A stretch of DNA of 64,000 nt from Bradyrhizobium diazoefficiens (GCF_016616235.1 NZ_CP067100.1:4027001-4091000), one strand, 5' to 3'. Shown: positions 8,928 through 18,049, numbered from the stretch's first letter. Translations and numbers: made by a program. The notes: generated by a model from the sequence alone, not told the origin.

Positions 8928-9880
8928 TCGGCCGCCACGAACATCGAGATCGAATGCCCTGAGGGATCGCTGAGATCCTTGCGGATGCGGCCGACCAGGA
9001 CGTCGTCCTGGCCTGAGGCGTCGATCGGCATCGGGAAGTAGTTCTTGACGCGGTCGTCGACGATCTTGACGCCGGGCGCCCGCGCCATGATGGCGCGGAC
9101 CTGGTCCTCGGCGATCGGCCTCTCGCATTCGAAGGTGATGGCCTCGCAATGGGCGCGCAACACCGGCACGCGGACGCAGGTGACGCCAATGGCAATCTTG
9201 TCGTCCTCGAAGATCTTGCGGGTCTCCTTGATGACCTTGGTCTCTTCATCGTTGTAGCCGGTCTCTGGGTCGACGGCGGTGTTGTGGTTGAAGAGATTGA
9301 AGGCGTACGGGTGCGGCATCACCTTGGGCGTGTAGACCTGCCCGTTGAGATTGGCGCGGGTGGACTCGACGAGCTCGTCCATCGCGGCAGCGCCGGCACC
9401 GCTTGCCGCCTGGTAGGTCGAGATGATGACGCGCTTGATGCGATTCCTCTGGTGGATCGGCCAGAGCGGCACCAGCGCCGTGATCGCGGCGCAGTTGGGA
9501 TTGGCGATGATGCCCTTGTGGTCGCGAATGCGGCTGCCGTTGACCTCGGGGATCACCAGCGGCACGTTCGGATCCATCCGGAACGCGGAGGAGTTGTCGA
9601 CCACGACGGCGCCGGCCTTGACCGCAACAGGCGCGAACTTCTTGGAGATGCCGCTGCCGGCGGAGAACAGCGCGATGTCGACGCCCTCGAAGGCGCGCTC
9701 GGTCAGCTCCTCGATGACGACGCTCTGCCCGCGAAACGACACTGTCTTGCCCGCCGAGCGGGCGCTGGCGAGCGCCTTGAGCTTACCGACGCGAAAGCCG
9801 CGCTTGTCCATGGTGGCGATGAATTCGGCGCCCACCGCACCGGTGACGCCGACAATCGCGACGACGGGATCGTTACTCAC
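8855..9880 (-). CDS. asd: aspartate-semialdehyde dehydrogenase
   Basis: Asd reduces aspartyl phosphate with NADPH to aspartate semialdehyde, the branch point to lysine/diaminopimelate, threonine and methionine. The Rossmann motif GVTGAVG lies at residues 11-17, the catalytic cysteine is C130 in ANPNCAA, and a histidine lies in VLRAHCEAI. The start is taken as GTG 9880 because GGAGG sits 5 bases before it. An upstream ATG at 9892 overlaps that ribosome-binding site, and a TTG at 9913 would lie in the attenuator terminator. The 341-residue protein is normal length. It is preceded by a Thr-rich leader peptide and terminator. Confidence 0.96.
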   Translation of the reverse strand: MSNDPVVAIVGVTGAVGAEFIATMDKRGFRVGKLKALASARSAGKTVSFRGQSVVIEELTERAFEGVDIALFSAGSGISKKFAPVAVKAGAVVVDNSSAFRMDPNVPLVIPEVNGSRIRDHKGIIANPNCAAITALVPLWPIHQRNRIKRVIISTYQAASGAGAAAMDELVESTRANLNGQVYTPKVMPHPYAFNLFNHNTAVDPETGYNDEETKVIKETRKIFEDDKIAIGVTCVRVPVLRAHCEAITFECERPIAEDQVRAIMARAPGVKIVDDRVKNYFPMPIDASGQDDVLVGRIRKDLSDPSGHSISMFVAADQLLKGAALNAVQIAELLPQRVMA

Positions 9881-9911
9881 TTTGTCCTCCATTGAGATCG
9901 ATTTAGACAAC

Positions 9912-9943
9912 AAAAAAGCCCCGGACCATCGAGGGCGGGGCTT
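9912..9943 (-). terminator. intrinsic terminator/attenuator before asd
   Basis: On the minus strand AAGCCCCG (9943-9936) pairs perfectly with CGGGGCTT (9923-9916) around a 12-base loop and runs into six T residues (9917-9912). It lies 31 bases upstream of the asd GTG and after a Thr-rich leader ORF, so it is placed to stop transcription before asd. A six-base segment in the leader ORF (10000-9995, CGGGGC) can compete for the 5' arm. Confidence 0.8.
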
Positions 9944-9972
9944 CGGTAGAGCTGATGCGTTCCAGTCGACGA

Positions 9973-10044
9973 CTACGCGCGCACGCCTCCCCAGGCCCCG
10001 AAGGCCGTGGTGGTTTTGGTCGTGCGTTTGGTGGTCGTGAACAT
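9973..10044 (-). CDS. Thr-rich leader peptide of the asd attenuator
   Basis: This 23-codon ORF starts MFTTTKRTTKTTTAF and ends GAWGGVRA. Eight of its first thirteen codons are threonine (ACC or ACG). It stands between a promoter-like sequence and an intrinsic terminator, upstream of asd, whose product feeds threonine synthesis. That is the arrangement of a ribosome-mediated attenuator: low charged tRNA-Thr would stall the ribosome and favour antitermination. There is no Shine-Dalgarno sequence, and the predicted transcription start falls at or next to the ATG, so it may be leaderless. Not a known named gene to me. Confidence 0.72.
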   Translation of the reverse strand: MFTTTKRTTKTTTAFGAWGGVRA

Positions 10045-10051
10045 GGCGCGA

Positions 10052-10080
10052 CTTATGCGGGAGAGTCTGGCGCCCGTCAA
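10052..10080 (-). promoter_or_regulatory. sigma-70-like promoter for the asd leader
   Basis: On the minus strand TTGACG (10080-10075) is separated by exactly 17 bases from CATAAG (10057-10052). Seven bases later comes the ATG of the leader peptide at 10044. The spacing implies transcription starting at or within a base or two of that ATG. Confidence 0.6.
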
Positions 10081-10120
10081 TGGCTTTTCGGCGGGATTGT
10101 GGCGAGCGCCGATTCCGCGG

Positions 10121-10720
10121 CTATTTGGCTCGGGCGCCCGGCGGCTCCAGGATGACTTCCTTGAGATCGTCGCCGCTGATCACCACGATCGCGAAATTGA
10201 GCCGGCCGCGCTCGCGCACCAGGCCGCCGCTGATCGCCTTGCCTGAGGCTGCGTGCTCGGCAACGCGCACGGCGTCCGCAAGGCGGTGCCTGATCGCGCC
10301 GAGCGCCGCGAGATTGTCGCGATCCTCGAGGTCAAGCTCGGTAAGGGGAAGGGCGGCTTCACCGCCGACGAGCTCGCCGGTGGCGGCATTGATGGTGTGG
10401 CGCCAGATCCGGTCATTGTGCAGGGTCTTCACCCGGTAGACCGGCACGCCGGAGCCGCCGTCAAAACTCACATCCGCGGTGGTGGCACCGGCGTGACGGG
10501 CTTCCGCGATCGCCATCGCCTGGCTGATCGAGATCGATGAGCTGCGGAAGCGCTCGATCTCGCGGTTGACCGCTTGGCGGTCGGCTCCCGCATCCCCATC
10601 TGTGTCGCTGTGCAGGGCAGTCGGCGTGCCCGTGGTCACGATCGCCCGCGCCGGTGCGGCGAGGATGAGCGCGGACAAGGCGATCGCAAGTAACGAGGTC
10701 GATCGTTTGGCTGTCGTCAT
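10121..10720 (-). CDS. secreted PepSY-domain protein
   Basis: The start ATG 10720 gives a signal peptide (STSLLAIALSALILAAPARA) and a 199-residue protein. The middle (SISQAMAIAEARHAGATTADVSF, then PVYRVKTLHNDRIWRHTINAATGELVG) matches the PepSY pattern of a helix, a strand pair and a DAxTGxV-like end. PepSY proteins are periplasmic or extracytoplasmic and often act as inhibitors or binding modules; no enzyme partner is visible here. A TetR gene lies upstream on the same strand, and a strong palindrome lies between them, so it may be the regulated target. Confidence 0.75.
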   Translation of the reverse strand: MTTAKRSTSLLAIALSALILAAPARAIVTTGTPTALHSDTDGDAGADRQAVNREIERFRSSSISISQAMAIAEARHAGATTADVSFDGGSGVPVYRVKTLHNDRIWRHTINAATGELVGGEAALPLTELDLEDRDNLAALGAIRHRLADAVRVAEHAASGKAISGGLVRERGRLNFAIVVISGDDLKEVILEPPGARAK

Positions 10721-10747
10721 GCTCGAAACCTTTGGTCGGCGAGCGGG

Positions 10748-10779
10748 CTTGATCTTGCCGAGACTTGATCTTCCCGAGA
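10748..10779. repeat. 16-bp tandem duplication
   Basis: CTTGATCTTGCCGAGA (10748-10763) is followed directly by CTTGATCTTCCCGAGA (10764-10779), 15 of 16 identical. It sits 28 bases upstream of the PepSY gene start, in the leader between that start and the palindrome at 10910. Confidence 0.7.
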
Positions 10780-10909
10780 GAAGACGCGGCCGACCTTGGG
10801 CATCGGTCGGCCGCGGAACGTCGTGGCGGGCTGTACCCGTCCCGGCGATCAAAGCGGTGCGGACCTCTTTGGGGCTGGTGAAAAAAGCGGTCCATATCGC
10901 CTTATAATT

Positions 10910-10928
10910 AAACCATACCGTATCGTTT
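10910..10928. promoter_or_regulatory. 19-bp palindrome, probable TetR operator
   Basis: AAACCATACCGTATCGTTT is symmetric at 16 of 18 paired positions (AAAC-ATAC, GTAT-GTTT). The ATAC/GTAT core is the style of operator used by many TetR-family repressors. It lies between tetR (3' end 10990) and the PepSY gene (start 10720), both on the minus strand, with an AT-rich -10-like TTATAAGG next to it on that strand. Confidence 0.6.
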
Positions 10929-10989
10929 TGTTTTGGTCAAGGCTGTCAGCGCGACCCGCTTGGGGATACATCGCGAGCTCACGAAATCG

Positions 10990-11748
10990 TCAGCGGGACG
11001 GGCGCCGGCGCTGCGTGCTCTTGGCGGTGTCCTTGGCCGCAGTCTCGACGCGGTCGGCAGGTCCCAGCGCGCCGGCCAGGAACAGCTTGATCGCCGCGCG
11101 CATGCGTTTTTCGGCCGGCTTCATCTCCGGTGGCGTTCCGAACGTCGCCAAGCGATGGTTGTGGCCGACGACGACGTCGAGAAAGACTTCCGCCGTGACG
11201 GTGGTGTCTTCGACATCGAGTGCGCCCTGCGCAACCAGATGATCGAAGAAGCGCGCGGTGGTCGCCACGGCTTTCAACCAGCCTTCCTCCTTGCCGAGCT
11301 TGGCGACGTCGGGGAAGTTGATGGCTTGTGACGTCATCATGCGGCTGAACGCGACGGCATCGGGGCCGCAGGTGAAGGTCAGCATCTCGCGCCCGATCTC
11401 GACCAACCGCTGCTCGACCGAGATGTCCGTGGCGCTGCCCAGCTGGGTCTCTGCCGCGGCCGACAGCGGCGCCAGCCAACGCGCGATCTCGCGCCTCAGC
11501 ACGGCGGCAAACAGGCCGCGCTTGTCGCCGTAGCGGGCATAGACGGTGGGCTTGCTGACGCGGGCCGCTTCCGCGACCGCGTCAAGCGAGGTCGCGTCGA
11601 AGCCGCGGTCCAGGAACAGGCGGGTGGCGACCTCGATCAGTCGCTGGTCGCGCTCGATCGCGGCGGTCTTGGTCGGCCGGCCGCCGCGCGATTTCGGCAC
11701 TTCGCGCCGCTGCGCTGCCGATCTTGCCTTGGTCGCAGTCAATCCCAT
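10990..11748 (-). CDS. TetR/AcrR-family transcriptional regulator
   Basis: The start ATG 11748 gives MGLTATKARSA and a 252-residue protein; an ATG at 11847 would add an unlike extension. A basic N-terminal arm (SRGGRPTK) precedes a classic TetR helix-turn-helix (ATSLDAVAEAARVSKPTVYARYGDKRGLF). The ligand-binding part, with FTCGPDAVAFSRMM and VVGHNHR, resembles AefR-like C-terminal domains. The effector is unknown. The palindrome at 10910 just beyond its 3' end and the PepSY gene downstream suggest a local repressor, but divergent targets elsewhere are possible. Confidence 0.88.
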   Translation of the reverse strand: MGLTATKARSAAQRREVPKSRGGRPTKTAAIERDQRLIEVATRLFLDRGFDATSLDAVAEAARVSKPTVYARYGDKRGLFAAVLRREIARWLAPLSAAAETQLGSATDISVEQRLVEIGREMLTFTCGPDAVAFSRMMTSQAINFPDVAKLGKEEGWLKAVATTARFFDHLVAQGALDVEDTTVTAEVFLDVVVGHNHRLATFGTPPEMKPAEKRMRAAIKLFLAGALGPADRVETAAKDTAKSTQRRRPSR

Positions 11749-11966
11749 GCCCAATGATTCCTGCGCGCTTCTGACAGTCGTACTTCGCTCTATATCGTGC
11801 AGGAGCGGGAGCGTCATCGCGAATCTGGCCGAATTGGCCATCGTCAACGGTTTCGATGGGACCCCGTTCCTCCATCGGGGTCACGGTACGCGGGCCCACA
11901 GGACGGCTCCGACGGCCCGAAACTGAGTGGTTGATCGGCCCCTCCCGACACGCAATAAGCAGCGCC

Positions 11967-13100
11967 ATGGAGCTTCCCAATCATTTCGAACTGCTCGCCA
12001 CCGATGGCGCCGCGCGCACCGGCCGCCTGACCACGCCGCATGGCGTGGTGCGCACACCCGCCTTCATGCCGGTCGGCACCGCCGGCGCCATGAAGGGCAT
12101 GCACTGGCGCGAGGTGCGCGAGGCCGGCGCCGACATCGTGCTCGGCAATACCTATCACCTGATGCTGCGCCCGGGCGCCGAGCGGATCGCGGCGCTCGGC
12201 GGCTTGCAGCGCTTCACCGGCTGGAACGGGCCGATGCTGACGGATTCCGGCGGCTTCCAGGTGATGTCGCTGGCGGATTTGCGCAAGGTCAGCGAGCATG
12301 CCGTGACCTTTCGCTCCCATATCGATGGGGCCAAGGTCGAGCTGTCGCCGGAACGCTCGATCGAGGTGCAGCGCTGCCTCGGCTCCGACATCGCCATGCA
12401 GATGGACGAATGCGTGCGGCTGCCGGCCGAGCGCGACGACATCGATCGCGCCATGCGGCTGTCGCTGCGCTGGGCCGAGCGCAGCAAGCGCGCCTTCGAG
12501 AGCGCGCCCGACGGCTACATGCTGTTCGGCATCGTGCAGGGCGGCGACATCCCGCAGCTCCGTCATGCCAGCGCGCAGGGCCTCGTCGAGATGGGTTTCC
12601 ACGGCTATGCGATCGGCGGCCTTGCCGTCGGCGAGCCGCAGGCGGTGATGCTGGCGATGATCGACGAGACTGCGCCGGCGCTGCCGACGGAGCGGCCGCG
12701 CTATCTGATGGGCGTCGGCACCCCCGACGACATTCTCGAGGCGGTCAAGCGCGGTGTCGACATGTTCGATTGCGTGATGCCGACGCGCAATGGCCGCCAT
12801 GGCGTCGCCTTCACGCGCTTCGGCCAGGTCAATTTGCGCAACGCGCGCCACGCCGACGATCCGCGTCCGCTCGACGAGGAAAGTTCGTGGCCGTCAGCGC
12901 GGAACTACGCACGCGCCTACCTGCACCATCTCGTCAAGGCCGGCGAGACGTTGGGGGCGATGCTGCTGTCCGAAATCAATGTCGCTTACTACCAATTCCT
13001 GATGCAGGGCATCAGGGATGCGATCGCACACGGGGCATTCGAGGAGTTCTATCAGCGTACCCGCGAGGACTGGGCGAGGGGCGACATCGCCCCGCGCTAG
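11967..13100 (+). CDS. tgt: queuine tRNA-ribosyltransferase lacking the zinc cysteines
   Basis: Tgt exchanges guanine-34 for the queuosine precursor preQ1 in GUN tRNAs. The start ATG 11967 ([19 protein letters not shown]) matches the family; an upstream in-frame ATG gives an unlike extension. The active-site segments [17 protein letters not shown] and [15 protein letters not shown] are intact. The C-terminal zinc site, normally three closely spaced Cys plus His, reads [20 protein letters not shown] here, so all three cysteines are absent while the histidine remains. At 377 residues the length is normal. Its pathway partner queA lies 3 kb upstream on the same strand. Confidence 0.94.
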   Translation: MELPNHFELLATDGAARTGRLTTPHGVVRTPAFMPVGTAGAMKGMHWREVREAGADIVLGNTYHLMLRPGAERIAALGGLQRFTGWNGPMLTDSGGFQVMSLADLRKVSEHAVTFRSHIDGAKVELSPERSIEVQRCLGSDIAMQMDECVRLPAERDDIDRAMRLSLRWAERSKRAFESAPDGYMLFGIVQGGDIPQLRHASAQGLVEMGFHGYAIGGLAVGEPQAVMLAMIDETAPALPTERPRYLMGVGTPDDILEAVKRGVDMFDCVMPTRNGRHGVAFTRFGQVNLRNARHADDPRPLDEESSWPSARNYARAYLHHLVKAGETLGAMLLSEINVAYYQFLMQGIRDAIAHGAFEEFYQRTREDWARGDIAPR

Positions 13101-13112
13101 GTTGATCAAACC

Positions 13113-13331
13113 TCAGTTGCAGACGATCCGCTGCTTGACGGCATGCTTGGTCACGAAACCGTAGCCGCAATTGTCGCAGGTCCAGAGATAAGAGATCACG
13201 TCGTCCGAGACGTAGGCGGATGCTTCGGCGGCGATCATGGAATCGGCGCAGACGGGACAGGTGGGCAACTCACTGCAACGCGGCTCGCGATGGTGCGCGA
13301 CGGTCGACAACACTTCAGCAACTGCTGACAT
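13113..13331 (-). CDS. small zinc-ribbon protein
   Basis: This 72-residue protein has two CxxC pairs, CPVC near residue 25 and CDNC near residue 53, the usual layout of a zinc ribbon. It ends VKQRIVCN. There is no signal peptide. It lies 12 bases beyond tgt on the opposite strand. Similar short zinc ribbons occur in Bradyrhizobium without known function. Two other CxxC proteins in this window (23454-23683 and 26030-26317) are of the same general type but not obviously paralogous. Confidence 0.7.
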   Translation of the reverse strand: MSAVAEVLSTVAHHREPRCSELPTCPVCADSMIAAEASAYVSDDVISYLWTCDNCGYGFVTKHAVKQRIVCN

Positions 13332-13554
13332 CGTGGTGACCTCCCTGCTTTGAGACCTGTGTCTAACATAAGCAGAATCAGTTGACGAGGCCGCAACACA
13401 AATGCGTTGGTTTTCTGCTAATGATCGCTCACGCGATTTTGCGATGCAGTGTATTTAACATGTGCCGCATTGTCGCTGGCGTGTCGCCGCACGCTGTCCG
13501 CAACTGCGCAAGAGCCGTGAAAGAAGCGCAAATTGTCGCCACAGGGAGTTCATC

Positions 13555-14532
<978 letters not shown>

Positions 14533-14535
14533 GAT

Positions 14536-14775
14536 ATGGCGGATCAACCGAGGCGACCGCGCACGCTTGGCGATGCGCGATCGGAGGCCGAGGCGGCGTT
14601 CAAGAAGGTGACAGCCAAGGTCGCCGTGGCGCCGCCGAAGCCGAACGTGGCACCCGGGGTCCGGGAGCAGGTCACGCTGCGGATCGACCAGGACGTGCTG
14701 GAGTTCTTCCAGCAAGGTGGCCCCGGCTGGCAGGACCGCATCAACGAGGCGCTGCGCAAGGCGGCGGGGAAGTGA
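14536..14775 (+). CDS. orphan BrnA-type antitoxin-like protein
   Basis: This 79-residue protein has a basic, disordered start and a C-terminal segment (VTLRIDQDVLEFFQQGGPGW then QDRINEALRKAAGK) that matches the ribbon-helix-helix BrnA antitoxin domain. BrnA normally neutralises and, with the ribonuclease toxin BrnT, represses a brnT-brnA operon. No BrnT-like gene is present: the gene upstream is cysK, ending three bases before. It may be a solitary DNA-binding protein. The repeat and a terminator follow it. Confidence 0.75.
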   Translation: MADQPRRPRTLGDARSEAEAAFKKVTAKVAVAPPKPNVAPGVREQVTLRIDQDVLEFFQQGGPGWQDRINEALRKAAGK

Positions 14776-14785
14776 GCTCAGCCGC

Positions 14786-14914
14786 GCGTTCCGGCGCCAG
14801 CTCCTCATCCTGAGGAGCTGGCGCAGCAGGCGTCTCGAAGGATGATTGGCCCACGTCGTGAGAGCCGGGCCTTCATGGTGAGACGGCGCTTCGCGCCTTC
14901 TCACCATGAGGATT
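14786..14914. repeat. palindromic intergenic repeat, family B
   Basis: This is the second copy of the family at 7551-7664. It shows CTCCTCATCCTGAGGAG, GTCTCGAAGGATGA, CCTTCATGGTGAGACG and CTCACCATGAGG in nested inverted order. It fills most of the space between the BrnA-like gene and the bidirectional terminator. Confidence 0.75.
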
Positions 14915-14921
14915 ACCAACG

Positions 14922-14949
14922 AAAAAGCCCGGCGCGAGCCGGGCTTTTT
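14922..14949. terminator. bidirectional intrinsic terminator
   Basis: AAAAAGCCCGGC and GCCGGGCTTTTT are perfect 12-bp complements around a GCGA tetraloop. The A/T runs on both sides serve both the cysK-brnA transcript (plus) and the caspase-like gene (minus), which converge here. Confidence 0.9.
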
Positions 14950-14969
14950 GTTTGAGATATGATCCCGCC

Positions 14970-16394
14970 TCAGCGGCGGAACATGCCGCCCATCATGCCG
15001 CCGACGACACCGCCGACGAAGGCTGCGCCGGCATCGCCGCCGCCGCCGTTATGCCGGGGCGCCGGTGCGCTCTGGGCCTGAGCCGGGGCCGCGCGCCGGG
15101 CCGGCTTCGGGCTGTCCTCGCTCGCGGTGGCCGGCGCGGCCGCCACGATCTCGGAGAGCAGCGCCTTGTGCTGGAGCTTATTGAGGTAACCCGTCGACGG
15201 ATAGCCGCGGGCGGCCTGCCAGCGCTTGAGCACCGAGCGGGTCTCCTCGCTGAAGATGCCGGTCACCTTGGTGTCGAAGCCGAGCCCGGTGAGGCGGCGC
15301 TGCACGTCGCGGCGCTGGCCCTTGTCGAGGCCGATCTGGTCCTCGGTGAGCTGGGTCGCATCATCGGTGAAGGTGGCGGGATCGACGCCGGCGTTCAGAT
15401 TGCGTGTCGTGGTCGACGGACCGCTCTTGATCGCGGCGAGCCGCGCCAGCGCCAGCGCCTTGAACTGGCCGTTCGGATAGGCCGAGAGATAAGCGTTGAG
15501 CTCTTCCGGCTTGTTGCTCTCCTTGACCGAGCGCCAGTATTCGAGCTCGACACCGTCATTGCTGCCGCTCGCGGCCGGCACGGCGCTGGAAGCCATCGGG
15601 GCCGCGTTGGCGACCTGGGTGGTCGGGGCCTGGTTGAGATAGACGGCGCCGATCAGGTTGGTGTGGCCCCAGGGCAGCTGGCCCTTGTGGGTCTCTTCAT
15701 TGACCTGGGCGCGCACCGACGTCATCGCCTGCTGGATCTCGACGCCGGGCTTGGTGATGTTGTCGATCAGCGCGCGGGTGAAGGGGCTGTTGTTGCCCTC
15801 CTGGCCGTCGAGCGCAGTCTGGCCCGGACCGGTCGCGAACGCGATCAGCGTGCCTTCGCCGGACTTCATCTCGGCAAGGCCGCTCTGCACGTTGACGCTG
15901 CGGGTCGCCGAGTTCGACTTGATCTTGGCGGCGAACGGATTGTCGCGGCAGGCGTCGAGGAACACGAGCTTGACCTTGGCATCGCCCATGGTCTGCTCGA
16001 GTGTCAGGTCGATGTTGATGGCGGCGCCAAGCTTGACATCCATTTCCGACTTGATGTCGGCGTCGACGGGCAGGAGATAGTTGGTGCCGCCGACGGCGAT
16101 GCCGTGGCCGGCATAATAGAACAACGCGATGTCGGAGCCCTGCGCCTTGCGGCCGAAATCGAGCAGCTTCTCCGTCATCTGGTCGCGGCTGAGATTGGAT
16201 CCTTCGATCACCTCGAAGCCGACATTGCGCAGCGTCGATGCCATTGCCTTGGCGTCGATCGGCGGGTTCGGCAATTGCGCGACGTTCTTGTAGGAGCCGT
16301 TGCCGACGACGAAGGCGACGCGACGGTCCGCTTTCGCGGCGCTAACCGACAAGGCCAAGCACATCAGCGAAGCGAGGAGGGTGAGATAGCGCAT
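14970..16394 (-). CDS. secreted caspase-like (peptidase C14) protein with a peptidoglycan-binding-like domain
   Basis: The start ATG 16394 gives a signal peptide (MRYLTLLASLMCLALSVSAA) and 474 residues. The caspase p20-like domain has the His/Cys dyad: H97 in YYAGHG and C149 in FLDACRDNPF. A spacer with proline/alanine runs leads to a second domain (about residues 360-430, with QRRDVQRRLTGLGFDTKVTG) that resembles a peptidoglycan-binding domain. The C-terminus is low in complexity and ends in Gly/Met-rich repeats. Substrate is unknown; exported caspase homologues are frequent in rhizobia. The 202 bases from 16395 to the next gene hold nothing I can support. Confidence 0.85.
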   Translation of the reverse strand: MRYLTLLASLMCLALSVSAAKADRRVAFVVGNGSYKNVAQLPNPPIDAKAMASTLRNVGFEVIEGSNLSRDQMTEKLLDFGRKAQGSDIALFYYAGHGIAVGGTNYLLPVDADIKSEMDVKLGAAINIDLTLEQTMGDAKVKLVFLDACRDNPFAAKIKSNSATRSVNVQSGLAEMKSGEGTLIAFATGPGQTALDGQEGNNSPFTRALIDNITKPGVEIQQAMTSVRAQVNEETHKGQLPWGHTNLIGAVYLNQAPTTQVANAAPMASSAVPAASGSNDGVELEYWRSVKESNKPEELNAYLSAYPNGQFKALALARLAAIKSGPSTTTRNLNAGVDPATFTDDATQLTEDQIGLDKGQRRDVQRRLTGLGFDTKVTGIFSEETRSVLKRWQAARGYPSTGYLNKLQHKALLSEIVAAAPATASEDSPKPARRAAPAQAQSAPAPRHNGGGGDAGAAFVGGVVGGMMGGMFRR

Positions 16395-16596
16395 CTGAAA
16401 TCCCCAGAATCGAATTGCAGGCAGCAACAAATTGACAGTGAACCTACACGAAGTGCCCGACTTCGCGCCACCAAAACGGCAGGACGTCCCGTTCAACCCG
16501 GTGCTGTGTGGCCGAATGTGCACGATGGAGCAGCCCTCCAACGTGATCCAAATCACGCTCGACCACTCTCGTTTGTCGCGCGGGGCCGCGTGGGGT

Positions 16597-17472
16597 TCAT
16601 TGCGCGCGGGCGGGGACGGGCGCGGCCGGTTTCAAATTCAGGAGATTGCCGCACAGGATCAGCGCGGCGCCGAGCACGGTCCAGGAATCGAGCCGCTCGG
16701 AATAAAGCAGCCAGCCGGCGGTGGCGGTCAGTGGAACCCGCAGGAAGTCCATGGGAACCACGATCGTCGCATCGGCGTAACGGAGCGCGCTGGCGAGGCA
16801 GTAGTGCGAGAATGTGCCGCAGACCCCGATGACGAAGAGCCAGCCCCAGAGATAGGTTGACGGCCAGGTCCAGACATAGAGCGTCGGCAACAGGCCCACG
16901 ACCATCTGGACCATGATCATCCAGAACAGGATCGACAACGCGCTCTCGGTTCGGGTCAGCGATTTCGCCAGGATCATGGAGATGCTGAAGCCGATGGCGG
17001 CACCGAGCGCGATCAGCTGGCCCGGATTGATCTCGCCGGTGGCGGGGCGCACGATCATGACGACGCCGACGACGCCCAGCACGACCGCGGCGATCTTCCA
17101 GACGGTCATGCGCTCGGACAGAAAGGTTGCGGCCATCAGCGCGGTCCAGATCGGCATCGTGAATTCGATCGCCACCACCTGGCCGATCCCGATCAGGGTG
17201 AGGGCGTAGAACCAGCCGAGCTGCGCGAAGTAATGAACCCCGTTGCGGGCGAGGTGCTGCGGCAGGCGCTTGGTTGCGACCGCCTTGAAGCCGCCGGCAC
17301 GGGAGATGATCGGCAGCAGCAGCGCGAACCCGATCACCGAGCGCACTTCCATGATCTGGAAGACGTTGAGTTCGCGCGTGGTCTCGCGTCCGGCCACCGC
17401 CATGACCAGCATCAGCGCCAGCCAGCCGGCCATCCAGAGTGCAGCCATCGTTTTGGACGGTGTCGCGGTCAT
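16597..17472 (-). CDS. EamA/DMT-family permease
   Basis: This inner-membrane protein has about ten hydrophobic segments arranged as two EamA halves (for example FTMPIWTALMAATFLSERMT and the second-half MDFLRVPLTATAGWLLYSER). It belongs to the drug/metabolite transporter superfamily, whose members export amino acids, metabolites or drugs; the substrate cannot be read from sequence. The ATG at 17472 (MTATPSKTM) is preferred because it places the first helix close to the N-terminus; 17523 is an alternative. It is divergent from the RidA-like gene. Confidence 0.88.
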   Translation of the reverse strand: MTATPSKTMAALWMAGWLALMLVMAVAGRETTRELNVFQIMEVRSVIGFALLLPIISRAGGFKAVATKRLPQHLARNGVHYFAQLGWFYALTLIGIGQVVAIEFTMPIWTALMAATFLSERMTVWKIAAVVLGVVGVVMIVRPATGEINPGQLIALGAAIGFSISMILAKSLTRTESALSILFWMIMVQMVVGLLPTLYVWTWPSTYLWGWLFVIGVCGTFSHYCLASALRYADATIVVPMDFLRVPLTATAGWLLYSERLDSWTVLGAALILCGNLLNLKPAAPVPARAQ

Positions 17473-17620
17473 CGGTGCAGGTGCGGGAAATCGAGCCTGA
17501 GGGAGGGCCGGTATCGGCGACATCGCTGGCGTTTGCAACGGCCAAAACTGCGGATGCAGCGATGCAGGGCGGCGTGCTAAGGCTTGGGTGACCAACGATA
17601 AAAACGGGAGAACGTCGCTC

Positions 17621-18019
17621 ATGCGTATCTTGCAGCCGGCCGAATGGAAGAAACCGCGCGGCTTTTCTCACGGCGTTGAGGTGGCGGGCCCGGGCCGCTG
17701 GGTGGTGCTGGCGGGCCAAACCGGCGGCGACGAGGCCGGCAATTACGCGCCCGACCTGGCGGCGCAGGTTGCGACCGCGTTGAAGCGGATCATCAAGCTC
17801 CTGGGCGAGGCCGGCGCCGGCCCCGAGCACATCGTGCGCCTGACCTGGTACCTGACCAGCCGGAGCGAATATGAAGCTGCGGGCGCCGGCATCGGCGCAG
17901 CCTGGAAGGAAACGTTGGGGCGCAATTTTCCGCCTTCGACGCTGCTCTACATCGGCGGCCTTGTCGACGAGCGCGCCAAGGTCGAGATCGAGGTCACTGC
18001 GTTCGTGCCGAACGCATGA
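17621..18019 (+). CDS. RidA/YjgF-family protein
   Basis: RidA proteins hydrolyse reactive enamine/imine intermediates or act in related catabolic steps. This 132-residue protein shows the family fold, with GPGRWVVLAGQTGGD early and VRLTWYLTSRSEYEA and LLYIGGLVDERAKVEIEVTAFV later. The start is ATG 17621, 10 bases after GGGAG; an upstream GTG (17588) lacks that support. The canonical arginine of true RidA in the C-terminal third is not evident, so it may belong to a divergent Rid subgroup. A terminator follows directly. Confidence 0.88.
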   Translation: MRILQPAEWKKPRGFSHGVEVAGPGRWVVLAGQTGGDEAGNYAPDLAAQVATALKRIIKLLGEAGAGPEHIVRLTWYLTSRSEYEAAGAGIGAAWKETLGRNFPPSTLLYIGGLVDERAKVEIEVTAFVPNA

Positions 18020-18049
18020 AAAAGCCCCGGCGGGATCGCCGGGGCGTTT
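18020..18049 (+). terminator. intrinsic terminator after the RidA-like gene
   Basis: CCCCGGCG and CGCCGGGG form an 8-bp stem around GGAT, flanked by an A-run before and GTTT after. It begins directly after the stop codon and can also serve the converging secreted-protein gene. Confidence 0.75.

Noticed and set aside
14952..16832. A 626-codon plus-strand frame over the caspase-like gene
   Set aside because: It lacks any recognisable domain and is rich in Ala, Arg, Gly and Asp; the minus-strand protease with signal peptide and His/Cys dyad explains the coding signal.
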